DNA from: UBA6544 sp049601975
GTDB taxonomy: Bacteria; Pseudomonadota; Alphaproteobacteria; UBA8366
Direction: 5' to 3'
Assembly: GCA_049601975.1 (NCBI GenBank)
Contig: JBMYRC010000003.1
Location: forward strand, 1 to 64,000
Length of the DNA: 64,000 nt
Positions 43,540 through 53,317 of this stretch are shown here, in pieces. The translations under genes and the position numbers were made by a program. The first letter of the stretch is position 1. The number at the start of each line of letters is the position of its first letter. The notes under the pieces are model-generated. The model was not told where the DNA came from, ran no database searches, and saw only the letters and a program-made list of their open reading frames with translations.

Positions 43540-45090
43540 TCATTCCCACTCGATAGTGCCTGGGGGCTTGCTCGTAATATCGTAGGTCACCCGGTTGATG
43601 CCGCGAACTTCATTGATGATGCGGTTCGCGGTGCGCCCCAAGAAATCATGGTCAAAGGGGAAATAGTCGGCCGTCATACCGTCGCTCGACGTCACTGCGC
43701 GCAAGGCGCAAGCGAAATCGTATGTGCGCGCGTCGCCCATCACACCGACGGTACGTACCGGCAATAGCACGGCGAAGGCCTGCCAGATCGTGTCGTAGAG
43801 GCCGGCGTTGCGGATCTCCTCTATGTAGATCGCATCCGCTTGGCGCAGAATGTCGAGCTTCTCTCGGGTAATGCCACCGGGTAGCCGGATCGCGAGGCCA
43901 GGGCCCGGGAACGGATGGCGTCCGACGATATCTTCCGGAATGCCGAGCTCACGCCCAAGGTCACGGACCTCGTCCTTGAAGAGTTCGCGGAGCGGCTCGA
44001 CCAGGCTCATGTTCATGCGCTCCGGCAGACCGCCCACATTATGGTGCGACTTGATGGTGACGCTCGGCCCACCGGTGAAGGAGACTGATTCGATGACGTC
44101 GGGGTAAAGTGTGCCTTGGGCCAGAAAATTAGCGCCGCCGATCTTTGCAGCCTCTTCCTCGAACACCTCGATGAACAGACGGCCGATGATCTTTCGCTTT
44201 TCTTCCGGGTCGTCCTTCCCTTCCAGCTCGCCGATGAACATGTCGCTGGCGTTTCGGTGCACCAGTTTGATGTTGAACCGGTCGCGGAAGGTCTCGACCA
44301 CCTGCTCGGCCTCGCCCATGCGCAACAAGCCATGGTCGACGAAAATACAGGTGAGCTGGTCACCGATGGCTTCGTGGATCAACACCGCGGCGACTGAGGA
44401 ATCGACGCCGCCCGACAAGCCGCAGATGACATTACCGTCGCCAACCTGGGCCCTGATCTTGGCGATCTCTTCCTCGCGGAAATTCGCCATCGTCCAGTCA
44501 CCGGTGCAGCCTGCGATTTTATGCACGAAGTTGCTGAGCAGTTTACCGCCGTCCGGCGTGTGCACCACTTCCGGATGAAATTGCACGCCGTAGAACGGCT
44601 TGCTCTCATGCGCGATCACCGCGAAGGGGGAACTGTCAGAGGATGCGACTGCCCGAAATCCCTCAGGAATCTTGACGATTTTGTCGCCGTGGCTCATCCA
44701 GACCTGATACTTCTCGCCGGGCTTCCATATGCCCTCGTAGAGCGGACACTCTTCCGCCACGTCGACGAAGGCGCGCCCGAACTCGCGCTCGGTCGTTTCC
44801 ACGACGTCACCGCCTAATTGCGCGCACATGGTCATCTCGCCGTAGCAAATGCCGAGCACCGGCAATCCCATATCGAAGAGGGTTTCGGGTGCGCACGGTG
44901 TATCCGTGGCATGGACCGAGGCCGGGCCACCGGACAGAATCACCGCCTTCGGGTCGAATGCACGAATACTGTCTTCCGTGACTTTATTGAAAGGATGAAT
45001 TTCGCAATAGACGCCGCTTTCCCGCACGCGGCGCGCGATGAGCTGTGTCACCTGGCTGCCGAAATCAACGATGAGGATGCAGTCTGTCAT
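43540..45090 (-). CDS. guaA: GMP synthetase (glutamine-hydrolysing)
   Basis: A 516-residue enzyme making GMP from XMP, glutamine and ATP. The N-terminal class I amidotransferase domain has LSGGPASV and the nucleophile Cys in GICYGEMTM. The ATP-pyrophosphatase P-loop is CGLSGGVDSSVAA, followed by the dimerisation domain with HHNVGGLPERM, and the C-terminus is GINRVTYDITSKPPGTIEWE. The usual YGQQ is here YGEM. I chose the ATG at 45090 (MTDCILIVDFGSQ); one four codons earlier is possible. Full length. A decayed fragment of its 3' end lies at 40373-40520. Confidence 0.96.
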   Translation of the reverse strand: MTDCILIVDFGSQVTQLIARRVRESGVYCEIHPFNKVTEDSIRAFDPKAVILSGGPASVHATDTPCAPETLFDMGLPVLGICYGEMTMCAQLGGDVVETTEREFGRAFVDVAEECPLYEGIWKPGEKYQVWMSHGDKIVKIPEGFRAVASSDSSPFAVIAHESKPFYGVQFHPEVVHTPDGGKLLSNFVHKIAGCTGDWTMANFREEEIAKIRAQVGDGNVICGLSGGVDSSVAAVLIHEAIGDQLTCIFVDHGLLRMGEAEQVVETFRDRFNIKLVHRNASDMFIGELEGKDDPEEKRKIIGRLFIEVFEEEAAKIGGANFLAQGTLYPDVIESVSFTGGPSVTIKSHHNVGGLPERMNMSLVEPLRELFKDEVRDLGRELGIPEDIVGRHPFPGPGLAIRLPGGITREKLDILRQADAIYIEEIRNAGLYDTIWQAFAVLLPVRTVGVMGDARTYDFACALRAVTSSDGMTADYFPFDHDFLGRTANRIINEVRGINRVTYDITSKPPGTIEWE

Positions 45091-45161
45091 GGGTGCGGAC
45101 AAGATACCTAGAGATCGGTCCGCGTCAATGCAGTTATTTAGGAACAGTCCCCTAAATAGTC

Positions 45162-46112
45162 TTATGCCGCCGCTTCACCGTAATAGAGCTGCACCGTGTG
45201 TTTGGCTTGAGCAAAGAACAGCCAGCGTTCGAGCGCGATCCCGATCATGCCGGACACCAATGCAATCACCGCCAGCAAAATACCGAGGCCACCGTCCGCC
45301 TGCAGCATCACCGCGGTCGCGACGAGGGGCAGGAAAAGGCCCAGCATTTGCGCAATCCGGCGCAGGCGCTGGGCGTGTTTGCGGGCAATCTTGAAGCCCA
45401 TCTCGCGCATTAGGTAATTTTCGGAGGAATGCGGCGGGTCCAAAAGGCGAACCTTACCGAGCGCGCCGAGCCCCGTCGCTGTTTCTACCGTGTGCCGCTC
45501 CCGCACTGTGTCGATACCGCGCCAGTAGCTGCCCTTAAGCGCCCAGGCGGCGATCAGGGAAAGGATTACTATAATATCGCACCATTGCTCCACCCCGCCG
45601 AAGCCTCTGATCAAGACGTTGAGGAATAAGGCGCCAGACGCAAGCGCGAACATGAGATAGACCGGCGTCGTCAGGGCATTGTTCCATTGACGGATTGTCT
45701 GCAGACTGGCGTAAATTTGGCCGGTGCAGAACACGGTCGCGATCGCGCCAACCCACGCCAGCGCCGCGATCAATCCGGGCCAACTGCCGCGCGTCTCCTC
45801 AAGGAAGACCCAAGAGCCCGCGTAGAGGACCGCCGGAATATAGGTGAACAGTGCGGCGACACCTTCGCGCGACAGCCAGGACGAACGCCATTGGCTCATC
45901 GCCCGCCAGGCGCGTTCCGGATGGGCGAGATGGAAGGTCGAGCTCAGCAGTCCAATCGTAATCAGGACCAGCGCCAATCCCATGGAAATAACGCCGAACC
46001 ACATATCAAGCGGCAACATGCCGTGCGGCACCGCCAACGCAATCAGAAAAAGCAGGCCATAGCCCGCACCTGCCGACGTGGTGAAGAGGATAACTGATGA
46101 AGCTGGATGCAT
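45162..46112 (-). CDS. soeC: Sulfite dehydrogenase membrane subunit (SoeC/DmsC-like)
   Basis: A 316-residue integral membrane protein with about eight hydrophobic segments of the DmsC/NrfD-like anchor type. It would pass electrons from the iron-sulfur subunit to the quinone pool. The first helices (SVILFTTSAGAGYGLLFLIA) and SSTFHLAHPERAWRA with conserved His are typical. It lies 15 bp downstream of soeB on the same strand. Assignment to sulfite dehydrogenase rests on the large subunit. The C-terminus is GEAAA. Confidence 0.82.
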   Translation of the reverse strand: MHPASSVILFTTSAGAGYGLLFLIALAVPHGMLPLDMWFGVISMGLALVLITIGLLSSTFHLAHPERAWRAMSQWRSSWLSREGVAALFTYIPAVLYAGSWVFLEETRGSWPGLIAALAWVGAIATVFCTGQIYASLQTIRQWNNALTTPVYLMFALASGALFLNVLIRGFGGVEQWCDIIVILSLIAAWALKGSYWRGIDTVRERHTVETATGLGALGKVRLLDPPHSSENYLMREMGFKIARKHAQRLRRIAQMLGLFLPLVATAVMLQADGGLGILLAVIALVSGMIGIALERWLFFAQAKHTVQLYYGEAAA

Positions 46113-46127
46113 TGTATTGTCCTCCCC

Positions 46128-46868
46128 CTAGCGCGACAGCATCTGGTCGACCCAGCCGAGGAAACCACCATCGGGCTTGATATCTTCCAGGCGTTCCGGC
46201 GCCCCGATATCCGACGCTCGTTTCTTCGCAGGCCTCGGCGGCAAGTATTTGTTGGTTGGCTGGTAGCCCATCTCCGGCATCAGGTCCATGCCGCCTCGTG
46301 ACGCCACGAGCTTCGAGACGTCTGATTTGGGATCTCCGAAATCGCCGAAGTGGCGGGCATTAGCGGGACACGTCGAGACACAAGCCGGGACCCGCTCTGC
46401 CTGCGGGATATTGTCGTTATAAATACGATCAACACAGAGGGTGCATTTCTTCATCACTCCTTCCGACGCATCCAATTCCCGCGCCCCGTAAGGACACGCC
46501 CAGGCGCACAGGCCGCAGCCGATGCATATATCCTCATCGACGAGCACGATGCCGTCTTCGTCGCGCTTATAGGAAGCCCCCGTCGGACAGACGGTGACGC
46601 ATTGGGCGTTCTCGCAATGGAGGCAGGATTTCGGGAAATAGACGGTCCGCCCATCGTCGCCGTCGCCGGTCTCGAAGCCATGAACCCGATTGAGCCAGGC
46701 TCCACTCGGGTTTGCACCATAGGCGTTCTGATCGGACAGCGGAGCCGGATGGCCACTGGTATTCCATTCCTTACAATTCACCGCGCAGGCATGACAGCCA
46801 ACGCATGTGTCGAGGTCAATAACGAGGCCGAGGCGCTTTTCGCTGCGTTGTTGGGGAAGTGATGTCAT
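46128..46868 (-). CDS. soeB: Sulfite dehydrogenase iron-sulfur subunit (SoeB-like)
   Basis: A 246-residue ferredoxin-type protein with four Cys clusters: CVGCHACAVNCKEWN, CLHCENAQCVTVCPTGA, CIGCGLCAWACPYGA and CTLCVDR with CVSTCPANA. These bind four [4Fe-4S] centres and link the molybdenum subunit to the membrane anchor. The ATG at 46868 overlaps the stop of the large-subunit gene by one base, so translation is coupled. A longer reading upstream is a shadow of that gene. No signal peptide is present, consistent with a cytoplasmic enzyme. Confidence 0.9.
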   Translation of the reverse strand: MTSLPQQRSEKRLGLVIDLDTCVGCHACAVNCKEWNTSGHPAPLSDQNAYGANPSGAWLNRVHGFETGDGDDGRTVYFPKSCLHCENAQCVTVCPTGASYKRDEDGIVLVDEDICIGCGLCAWACPYGARELDASEGVMKKCTLCVDRIYNDNIPQAERVPACVSTCPANARHFGDFGDPKSDVSKLVASRGGMDLMPEMGYQPTNKYLPPRPAKKRASDIGAPERLEDIKPDGGFLGWVDQMLSR

Positions 46869-49732
46869 TAGTCGTCTCCTCCCGCGTTGACGGCATAAGA
46901 TGCGCCGTACCTCACCGTATCCGGTCTCGGCACGACGCCGGGGACGACCGGCAAGGCCGGGAATTGCGGCTCGCTGACGCCTGCCTCGGCCGGTGCTTTC
47001 TCCAGGCTGACCCGCAAATCGTACCATGCAGCCTGCCCCGTTACCGGATCGGCACAAGCATAGCGATAGCCGTTCTCGCGCGCCGGCAGCAGGTCATCGA
47101 TCAGATGGTTCATCAAGAAACCATTGTTTGATTCCTCGGCATCTTCCGCCAAGTTCCACGCACCCTTGCGCTTACCGATGGCGTTCCAGGTCCAGACTGT
47201 TCGGCTATTGACCCCGTCCATTACACGGGCAATCGCCTTGATCTTGCCGTGACGACTTTTCAGGTAGACCCAATCACCGGTCTCGATTCCTTTCGAGGCC
47301 GCTAATTCGCGCGGAATATAGAGCGGGTTCCAGCCGTGGATTTGCCGCAACCAGGCGTTCATCGAGCCCCAAGAGTGATACATCGCGGCGGGGCGCTGGG
47401 TGATCGCGTGCAGCGGGAATTCCGCTATGTCGATCACCTCGTCCTCGAACGGTGCGTACCAAATTGGCAACGGATCGAAATAGGCTTCGACCCGAGAGCG
47501 GTGTTGCTCTGGCGGTTGAATATCGCCATGACCGCGTGCCGCCAATCGGAATTTTTGCATCGGCTCACTATAGAGCTGCAGAATGACCGGATCAGCAGTC
47601 GGGTTGAAACCAAGTTTCGCGGAGAGTTCCAAATAATCCTTATTCGCGTGCTTGAAGAAGAGCTGATTGGGCTCCAACTCGTGACGCCAGAAGCACCCGT
47701 TCGCGATATATTTCTCGAGCTGATTCGCATTCGGAACACCCTTCCCCGATTGCAAACCGTCCTCGCCGCGCCACCCCATCAGCGTGCCGACGCCTGGTGT
47801 GCGCTCGTGGTTGACGATGTAGTCGGCATAACCGCCCGGGAATTTGGCGCTGCCGTCCTCGTTGGTCATACCCGGCAAGCCAAGGCCAACACCGATCTCA
47901 AGCAGTACTTCCTGGAACTGGCGAACGTCGCGGTCCAATTCGACCACCGGTTGGCGGATAGAATCCGCCGCCCCTTCAGCCCCCGATATCGGCCGGTCGA
48001 GCATTGAGATCGCATCCCAACGCTCGAGATAGGTCGTGTCCGGCAGGATTAAATCCGCATAGGGTACCGTCTCCGAGAAATAGGCATCGGAATAGATGAT
48101 CTTTGGAATCTTGTATTCGCCGTCCTCGCCCTTGGCAGTAAGCATATCGATGGTATCGCTCGTGTTCATTGAGGAGTTCCACCCCATGTTCGCCATGAAC
48201 ATGAACAACACATCTATCGGATACGGATCACCGTTATAAGCGTTCGTGATGACCGTGTGCATCATGCCGTGACACGCGAGCGGCGCATCCCATGAGAACG
48301 CCTTGTCGATCCGTAACGGATTTCCATCCGCATCGACCACCAAATCCTCAGGTCCGCGCGGGAAGCCCAGCGGCGGTCCACCCATGGGTTTGCCGGCTTC
48401 GACAGTGCCCGGCTTGCCGCCAGGTGTCGGGCCGAAAGGTGCCGACCGCGGGAATGGCGGCTTGTAGCGGAAGCCGCCCGGTACATCGATACTACCGATC
48501 AGCATCTGCACCAGATGCAACGCGCGGCAGGTATGGAAGCCGTTGGAATGAGCGGAGATGCCGCGCATAGCGTGGAACGCCACCGGGCGCCCCACCATCT
48601 GCATGTGCTGGCGTCCAGCCCAATCGGTCCACGGTTGGTTGATGATGACTTCTTCCTCAAACGCTACATGAGCGATCTCAGCGGCAAGTCGGCGGATCGT
48701 TTCAGCTGGTATACCGGTACGCCCAGCGACGTTAGCCGGGGAATATTCTTCGCGCAGATAGCGCTCGGCTAGGATATGGAAGACTGGTTTCGCAACCCGA
48801 CCGTCCAGCAAGGTGAACTCGCCCTTCATCGCCGGTGAGACATCCGGGCGCAGAGCGCTGGCGGCACTTTGCGTTTCCTGATCCCAGCACAACGGATTGC
48901 CGTCGTCGTCGCGCGCGAACATGCCGTCATCGGCGGCGCCTGGATTTTGCACGACCAACCAAGGAGAGTTCGTGTACCGCACAAGGTAGGGTAAATCGAC
49001 TTTACCGGCCTTCAGCAATTCATGCACGATGGCCAGTGCGAACAACCCGTCGGAGCCGGGCGCGATGCCAACCCATTCGTCCGCGATGGCGGAGTAGCCC
49101 GTGCGTACCGGATTGACCGAGACGAACTTCGCGCCGTTGGCTTTTACCTTGCCGAGGCCGGTCTTAATCGGATTGCTGTCGTGATCCTCGGCCACGCCGA
49201 ACATCATCAGGTATTTGGTGCGTTCCCAATCAGGCTCGCCGAATTCCCAGAACGAGCCACCGATGGAATATATACCACCGGTCGCCATATTGACTGAACA
49301 AAAGCCGCCATGCGCCGCATAGTTCGGCGTGCCGAATTGCGTCGCCCACCAACCGGTCAGCGCCTGGCTTTGATCCCGCCCAGTGAAAAACGCGAGCTTG
49401 CTCGGGTCTTCCTCACGGATCGGCTTCAGCCAATCAATGGCAGTCTGGATTGCTTCCGACCACTCGATCTCCTTGAATTCGCCGGAGCCCCGCTCGCCGA
49501 CCCGCAACAGCGGCTTGGAGAGCCGTGCAGGCGAGTATTGCTGCATGATGCCCGCAGAACCTTTCGCGCAAAGCACGCCCTTGTTCACCGGGTGGTCGGG
49601 ATTTCCCTGAATGTAGCGGACTTTGCCGTCCTTCAGATGCACCTTAATGCCGCAGCGGCAGGCGCACATGTAACAGGTCGTGGTTTTAACTTCGTCCGCC
49701 ACTTTCGGCGAGGTGTCGACGCGGGCATTCAT
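46868..49732 (-). CDS. soeA: Sulfite dehydrogenase (quinone) molybdenum subunit (SoeA-like)
   Basis: A 954-residue molybdopterin oxidoreductase of the DMSO-reductase family. An N-terminal [4Fe-4S] site is visible (Cys20, Cys23, Cys27 and Cys55). Cys145 in HGGFCSVNMATG is the likely Mo ligand. The C-terminus carries the molybdopterin-binding fold. There is no twin-arginine signal, as in the cytoplasmic SoeABC sulfite dehydrogenases, and the segments FFTGRDQSQALTGWW and GVAEDHDSNPIKTGLGK match my memory of SoeA. It would oxidise sulfite to sulfate. Polysulfide or related reductases are alternatives. The ATG at 49732 follows GGGAGAGG. Confidence 0.85.
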   Translation of the reverse strand: MNARVDTSPKVADEVKTTTCYMCACRCGIKVHLKDGKVRYIQGNPDHPVNKGVLCAKGSAGIMQQYSPARLSKPLLRVGERGSGEFKEIEWSEAIQTAIDWLKPIREEDPSKLAFFTGRDQSQALTGWWATQFGTPNYAAHGGFCSVNMATGGIYSIGGSFWEFGEPDWERTKYLMMFGVAEDHDSNPIKTGLGKVKANGAKFVSVNPVRTGYSAIADEWVGIAPGSDGLFALAIVHELLKAGKVDLPYLVRYTNSPWLVVQNPGAADDGMFARDDDGNPLCWDQETQSAASALRPDVSPAMKGEFTLLDGRVAKPVFHILAERYLREEYSPANVAGRTGIPAETIRRLAAEIAHVAFEEEVIINQPWTDWAGRQHMQMVGRPVAFHAMRGISAHSNGFHTCRALHLVQMLIGSIDVPGGFRYKPPFPRSAPFGPTPGGKPGTVEAGKPMGGPPLGFPRGPEDLVVDADGNPLRIDKAFSWDAPLACHGMMHTVITNAYNGDPYPIDVLFMFMANMGWNSSMNTSDTIDMLTAKGEDGEYKIPKIIYSDAYFSETVPYADLILPDTTYLERWDAISMLDRPISGAEGAADSIRQPVVELDRDVRQFQEVLLEIGVGLGLPGMTNEDGSAKFPGGYADYIVNHERTPGVGTLMGWRGEDGLQSGKGVPNANQLEKYIANGCFWRHELEPNQLFFKHANKDYLELSAKLGFNPTADPVILQLYSEPMQKFRLAARGHGDIQPPEQHRSRVEAYFDPLPIWYAPFEDEVIDIAEFPLHAITQRPAAMYHSWGSMNAWLRQIHGWNPLYIPRELAASKGIETGDWVYLKSRHGKIKAIARVMDGVNSRTVWTWNAIGKRKGAWNLAEDAEESNNGFLMNHLIDDLLPARENGYRYACADPVTGQAAWYDLRVSLEKAPAEAGVSEPQFPALPVVPGVVPRPDTVRYGASYAVNAGGDD

Positions 49733-49854
49733 ATTGTTCTGTCCTCTCCCGTTCGGGACCAAGTTTCTTAGTCTGGGAAGAAACTAGACGGATGGACCCG
49801 AGAGACCAAGAGCGCCACAAGGATTTCTTGTCGAATTCAGTCGATATCGAGATG

Positions 49855-51456
49855 CTATTGCAGCTCGCGGCCCTTACGCCGTAAGAGCTGTCCCGGTAAA
49901 GCTTCCGTATGCGTATCGCCGTCAATCACCAATCGTCCATTGACGATCACCACCGCGATGCCACTCGGATAGGTATGGGGCTCGTCGAAGGTCGCCTCGT
50001 CGATGATCTTCTCCGCATCGAACACGACGACATCCGCCGCATATCCCTCGCGCAGGACACCTCGGTCCACCATGCCGAGCGCCGTCGCCGCCATACCTGT
50101 CATCTTGTGAATGGCCTGCGGCAAGGTGAGCAGACCGAGATCGCGGGCATAATGTCCGATCAAGCGCGGAAAGGTCCCATAGAGACGCGGGTGCGGCTTC
50201 CCCTGCCCGGTAACGCCATAGGGCGAGACGCAAGGACCATCCGACCCCACGGTTGCGGTCGGCTCGGACGCGATGCGTTGCACATCGTCCTCCGACATAC
50301 AGCGCACGAGGATACGGGTCGCGCCCTTGTCCGCGATGATGATGTCGAAGACCGCATCCAGCTCATCGCAATTTCGCGCCTCGGCGATCTCGGCAATGGT
50401 CTCGCCCGGCTCCGCCGCGCCATGCGGCGAGATAGCGATGCGAATATCCTCCCAAGATTCGAGCTTCCCGAAATTATTAAATCCGATCTCGGCAATCTTC
50501 TGACGCACGCGGGAGCGCGAATAGGGATCAGCAAGCCGCGCCAGTAACCGATCCATCCCGCCCTCCTGCAGCCAGGTCGGCAACAAGAAGCGCAACGGGT
50601 TGGTGCCCCAGGCATAGGGATATTGGTCGCAATGCACGTCGACGCCCCGCGCCCGCGCCGCCTCGATCCGGTCCAGCAACAATTGCGCCTCGCCCCAATT
50701 ATCCGTGCCAGAAAGCTTCATATGCGCCAATTGCACATGGATGCCACATGTCTCGCCAACTTTAATAGCCTCAGCGACGGCCTCGTGGACGCCGTGGGAT
50801 TCGTCCCGGACATGGGAGGAATACCGCGCTTCGTGTTTCTTCAATACTGATCCCAGCGCATGCAGCTCCTCCGGCGCGCTATAACAACCGGGTGCGGTGA
50901 ACAGCCCCGAGGAAAGACCAAGCGCCCCGGCGTCCAAACCTTCTTCCAGCATTATCTGCATATGGCTCAGTTCGGCGTCGCTCGGGGCCCGGTCTTCCAT
51001 ACCCATCGCCATCAAGCGCAGCGTGTTGTGGCCCACCTGCATGACCGTGTTCACCGCAATTTCCGGCCAGGCATCCATATAGTCGGAAAAGTTCGTCTCC
51101 TCAAACGGCAGCCACGGCGCACTGCCGGAGAGATACGAGCGCAATTCCTCGACCTTTTCCGGCAGCGCGGGTGCGACGGAGAACCCGCAATTCCCCACCA
51201 CTTCGGTCGTCACCCCTTGGCGGATTTTGCCCTCGGCCTTGGGGTTGAGCGGCAATGTGAAGTCGGAATGGGTATGGATATCGATGAAGCCGGGCGCCAC
51301 GATCTTACCCTCGGCGTCGATCACGCACTCTGCACTGTCGGTCCGGCCTTCCTCAATGGCGGCGATGCGCCCATCGCGAATGGCAATATCAGTGCGCTGC
51401 GCGGGCGCGCCAGTCCCGTCCACCACCATACCGCCCTTAATGAGAATATCGTCCAT
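49855..51456 (-). CDS. D-aminoacylase / N-acyl-D-amino-acid deacylase family
   Basis: A 533-residue amidohydrolase. ILIKGGMVVDGTGAPAQRTD opens the beta sandwich, FIDIHTHSDF gives the first metal-binding His pair, VGNCGFSVAP has the metal-bridging Cys seen in D-aminoacylase, YSSHVRDES and VQLAHMKLSG supply later ligands, and VGSDGPCVSP holds the catalytic Asp. It would remove acyl groups from N-acyl-D-amino acids or similar compounds. It starts at ATG 51456, with a palindromic repeat just upstream. It is distinct from the 568-residue relative at 31350-33056. Confidence 0.9.
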   Translation of the reverse strand: MDDILIKGGMVVDGTGAPAQRTDIAIRDGRIAAIEEGRTDSAECVIDAEGKIVAPGFIDIHTHSDFTLPLNPKAEGKIRQGVTTEVVGNCGFSVAPALPEKVEELRSYLSGSAPWLPFEETNFSDYMDAWPEIAVNTVMQVGHNTLRLMAMGMEDRAPSDAELSHMQIMLEEGLDAGALGLSSGLFTAPGCYSAPEELHALGSVLKKHEARYSSHVRDESHGVHEAVAEAIKVGETCGIHVQLAHMKLSGTDNWGEAQLLLDRIEAARARGVDVHCDQYPYAWGTNPLRFLLPTWLQEGGMDRLLARLADPYSRSRVRQKIAEIGFNNFGKLESWEDIRIAISPHGAAEPGETIAEIAEARNCDELDAVFDIIIADKGATRILVRCMSEDDVQRIASEPTATVGSDGPCVSPYGVTGQGKPHPRLYGTFPRLIGHYARDLGLLTLPQAIHKMTGMAATALGMVDRGVLREGYAADVVVFDAEKIIDEATFDEPHTYPSGIAVVIVNGRLVIDGDTHTEALPGQLLRRKGRELQ

Positions 51457-51471
51457 GTTTCATCCTCCCAT

Positions 51472-51567
51472 GTCATTCCCGCGAAGGTGGGAATTCAGTC
51501 GGGTACAATCCAGCCATCTGGATTCCCACCGAAGCCTGTCCTCGCGGAAGCGGGGGCGGGAATGACG
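51472..51567. repeat. Imperfect palindromic intergenic repeat, copy 2
   Basis: It begins GTCATTCCCGCGAAGGTGGG and ends GCGGGGGCGGGAATGACG, with ATCTGGATTCCCACC inside. The arms can fold into a long hairpin. It belongs to the same family as the block at 19144-19218 but keeps more of the GC-rich arm. Confidence 0.75.
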
Positions 51568-51679
51568 ACGGGTGTGACCCACTCAAATTCAACTAGCCCG
51601 ATCCCATCCGTGGGCGATCAGGACTGGCGCTTTCTGTTTCCCGGAATATTTTGCCACGCGTGTTAAGCAAGGAGACGTC

Positions 51680-52471
51680 ATGAGCGGTTGGACGATCAAG
51701 AAAAGCCACGGCATCACTTTCGCGGAAGCGGGATCGGGACCGGTGATGGTGATGTGCCACGGCGGGGCCGGTTCGCACACGCATTGGGCCCGCAACATCG
51801 ATGCTCTGGCGGCGCATTTCACCGTCCGCGCTCTCGATCTGCCGGGCTACGGCGATTCCGATCCGACGAACAAGGATTTCACGGCGGAAGAATACGTCGC
51901 CGCCGCGGCACCGAAGGTCGACGGCCTGACCGCCGACGTCGAACGCTTCCACCTGGTGGGATTCTCCTTCGGCGGCGCGCTCTCGGCGGGCATCGCTGCG
52001 GCGCTTGGCGAGCGGGTCGAAAAACTCACTCTGGTCGCCCCCGGTGGGTTCGGCGATCCCAAGGGCCGCAAACTCGACATGCGCCGCTTGCCGAAAGGCG
52101 GCCTCGACGTGCCGGAAGTGCGCGAGACCGTGCGCCACAACCTGCTGCAAATGATGATCGCTGACGAGAAGAACATCGACGACGAAACACTGGCCCTACA
52201 GCTCGCGAATTCCCGCCGCACCGGCTTCAACAGCGCTAAGCTCAGCCTCAGCGATTTGACGCCAGGCAATGTGAAGAAAGCGACTGCGGATATCCAACTA
52301 ATATGGGGCGACGCGGACTTGCTCGCCTACCCAAGCCCACAAGCAAGAGCGGCGATCCTACAAGAAGTGAAGCCAGAAGTTCCGATGCATCTCGTGCCGG
52401 GCGGCGGCCATTGGGTCGCATATGAATGCGCGGAGGCATTGAATGCGTTGATTTTAGCGTTTCACAAATAA
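51680..52471 (+). CDS. Alpha/beta hydrolase
   Basis: A 263-residue serine hydrolase of the epoxide-hydrolase/haloperoxidase-like type. The oxyanion loop is MCHGGAGSHTHW, the nucleophile Ser lies in VGFSFGGALS (about residue 97), the acid is probably Asp in IWGDADLLAY and the His lies in GGGHWVAYE. The ATG at 51680 follows AAGGAG. It is divergent from the aminoacylase, with a shared intergenic region holding the palindromic repeat. No signal peptide. Substrate unknown. Confidence 0.87.
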   Translation: MSGWTIKKSHGITFAEAGSGPVMVMCHGGAGSHTHWARNIDALAAHFTVRALDLPGYGDSDPTNKDFTAEEYVAAAAPKVDGLTADVERFHLVGFSFGGALSAGIAAALGERVEKLTLVAPGGFGDPKGRKLDMRRLPKGGLDVPEVRETVRHNLLQMMIADEKNIDDETLALQLANSRRTGFNSAKLSLSDLTPGNVKKATADIQLIWGDADLLAYPSPQARAAILQEVKPEVPMHLVPGGGHWVAYECAEALNALILAFHK

Positions 52472-52574
52472 AGACTATAATTAATAATTCAAATTTTATT
52501 TAATATAATTTTTTTATTGTTTTAATATTTTTATATCTATTATAAATATAATATTTTTATATTTGTATTTTACA

Positions 52575-53212
52575 TCAATAGTAACGATTCAAATATATAT
52601 TTTTAATCTCGCACACTCTTTTAACGGCGGGTCGCTGGGACAGCTCACACATGAAGCGCAAAAGGTTTGCAAATGACGCGGTTGGTCGAGAGAGATTTTC
52701 GCTCCAAAGCGCCAACATGAAGAGGAAATAGTCACAAGCGCTGGTTTTGTCACCCAGCAAGAATTTCTTTTTACCAAGTTCTTCGTCCAAGAGAGTGAGA
52801 ATTCCCGTCGGGCGTTGATCCTGAGCAACCTTGATTCCTGCGATGTTCTTGGCGTCTGTCGTGTGGGTTTCGGAATACCTCCACAGCATGTACTCCGCCT
52901 GCAATGTGTTGTTGAGATATGCCAACCATTGGAAAAAAACGGGCGATTGGAGTCGCCGAGAGGCGGAATGAAGCGCGAGCTTGTATCCAACTCGCAAATA
53001 TAAAAGCAGATGGCTGGGCTTTCGAACAGAACGAGGTCGTCGTGCACAAGAGTTGGAATGCGCCCTGACGGATTCAGCTTCAGATATCCTTCCAATTTTC
53101 GCGCGTTTGACGAGCGATCAACCAGCTTCAACGCATAATCAACTTGCATCTCGACCAACAAGAGATGAGGCGCAAGGCTCGCGTTGTCGGGGTAATAATA
53201 GAGTTCGCGCAT
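52575..53212 (-). pseudogene. Glutathione S-transferase-like gene, frameshifted
   Basis: The start at 53212 gives MRELYYYPDNASLAPHLLLV and LVDRSSNARKLEGYLKLNPS, then the thioredoxin-fold ending RIPTLVHDDLVLFESPAICF, a GST N-terminal domain. Near 52930-52960, beside a run of seven A/T pairs, the frame changes. The helical C-terminal domain (FFQWLAYLNNTLQAEYMLWR, then FLLGDKTSACDYFLFMLALW) reads in the second frame to 52575. One frameshift only, so a sequencing slip is possible. A strongly AT-rich stretch (52472-52574) follows. Confidence 0.8.
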
Positions 53213-53317
53213 GATCGTGTTTCGCAAGTTCGGCGTGAGACTACCAGCGGTCACTTTATGACACCACGAGGAATTCCAGATCGCCGTATACGGCGGCCGA
53301 AGGGTATATTCGTCGCT

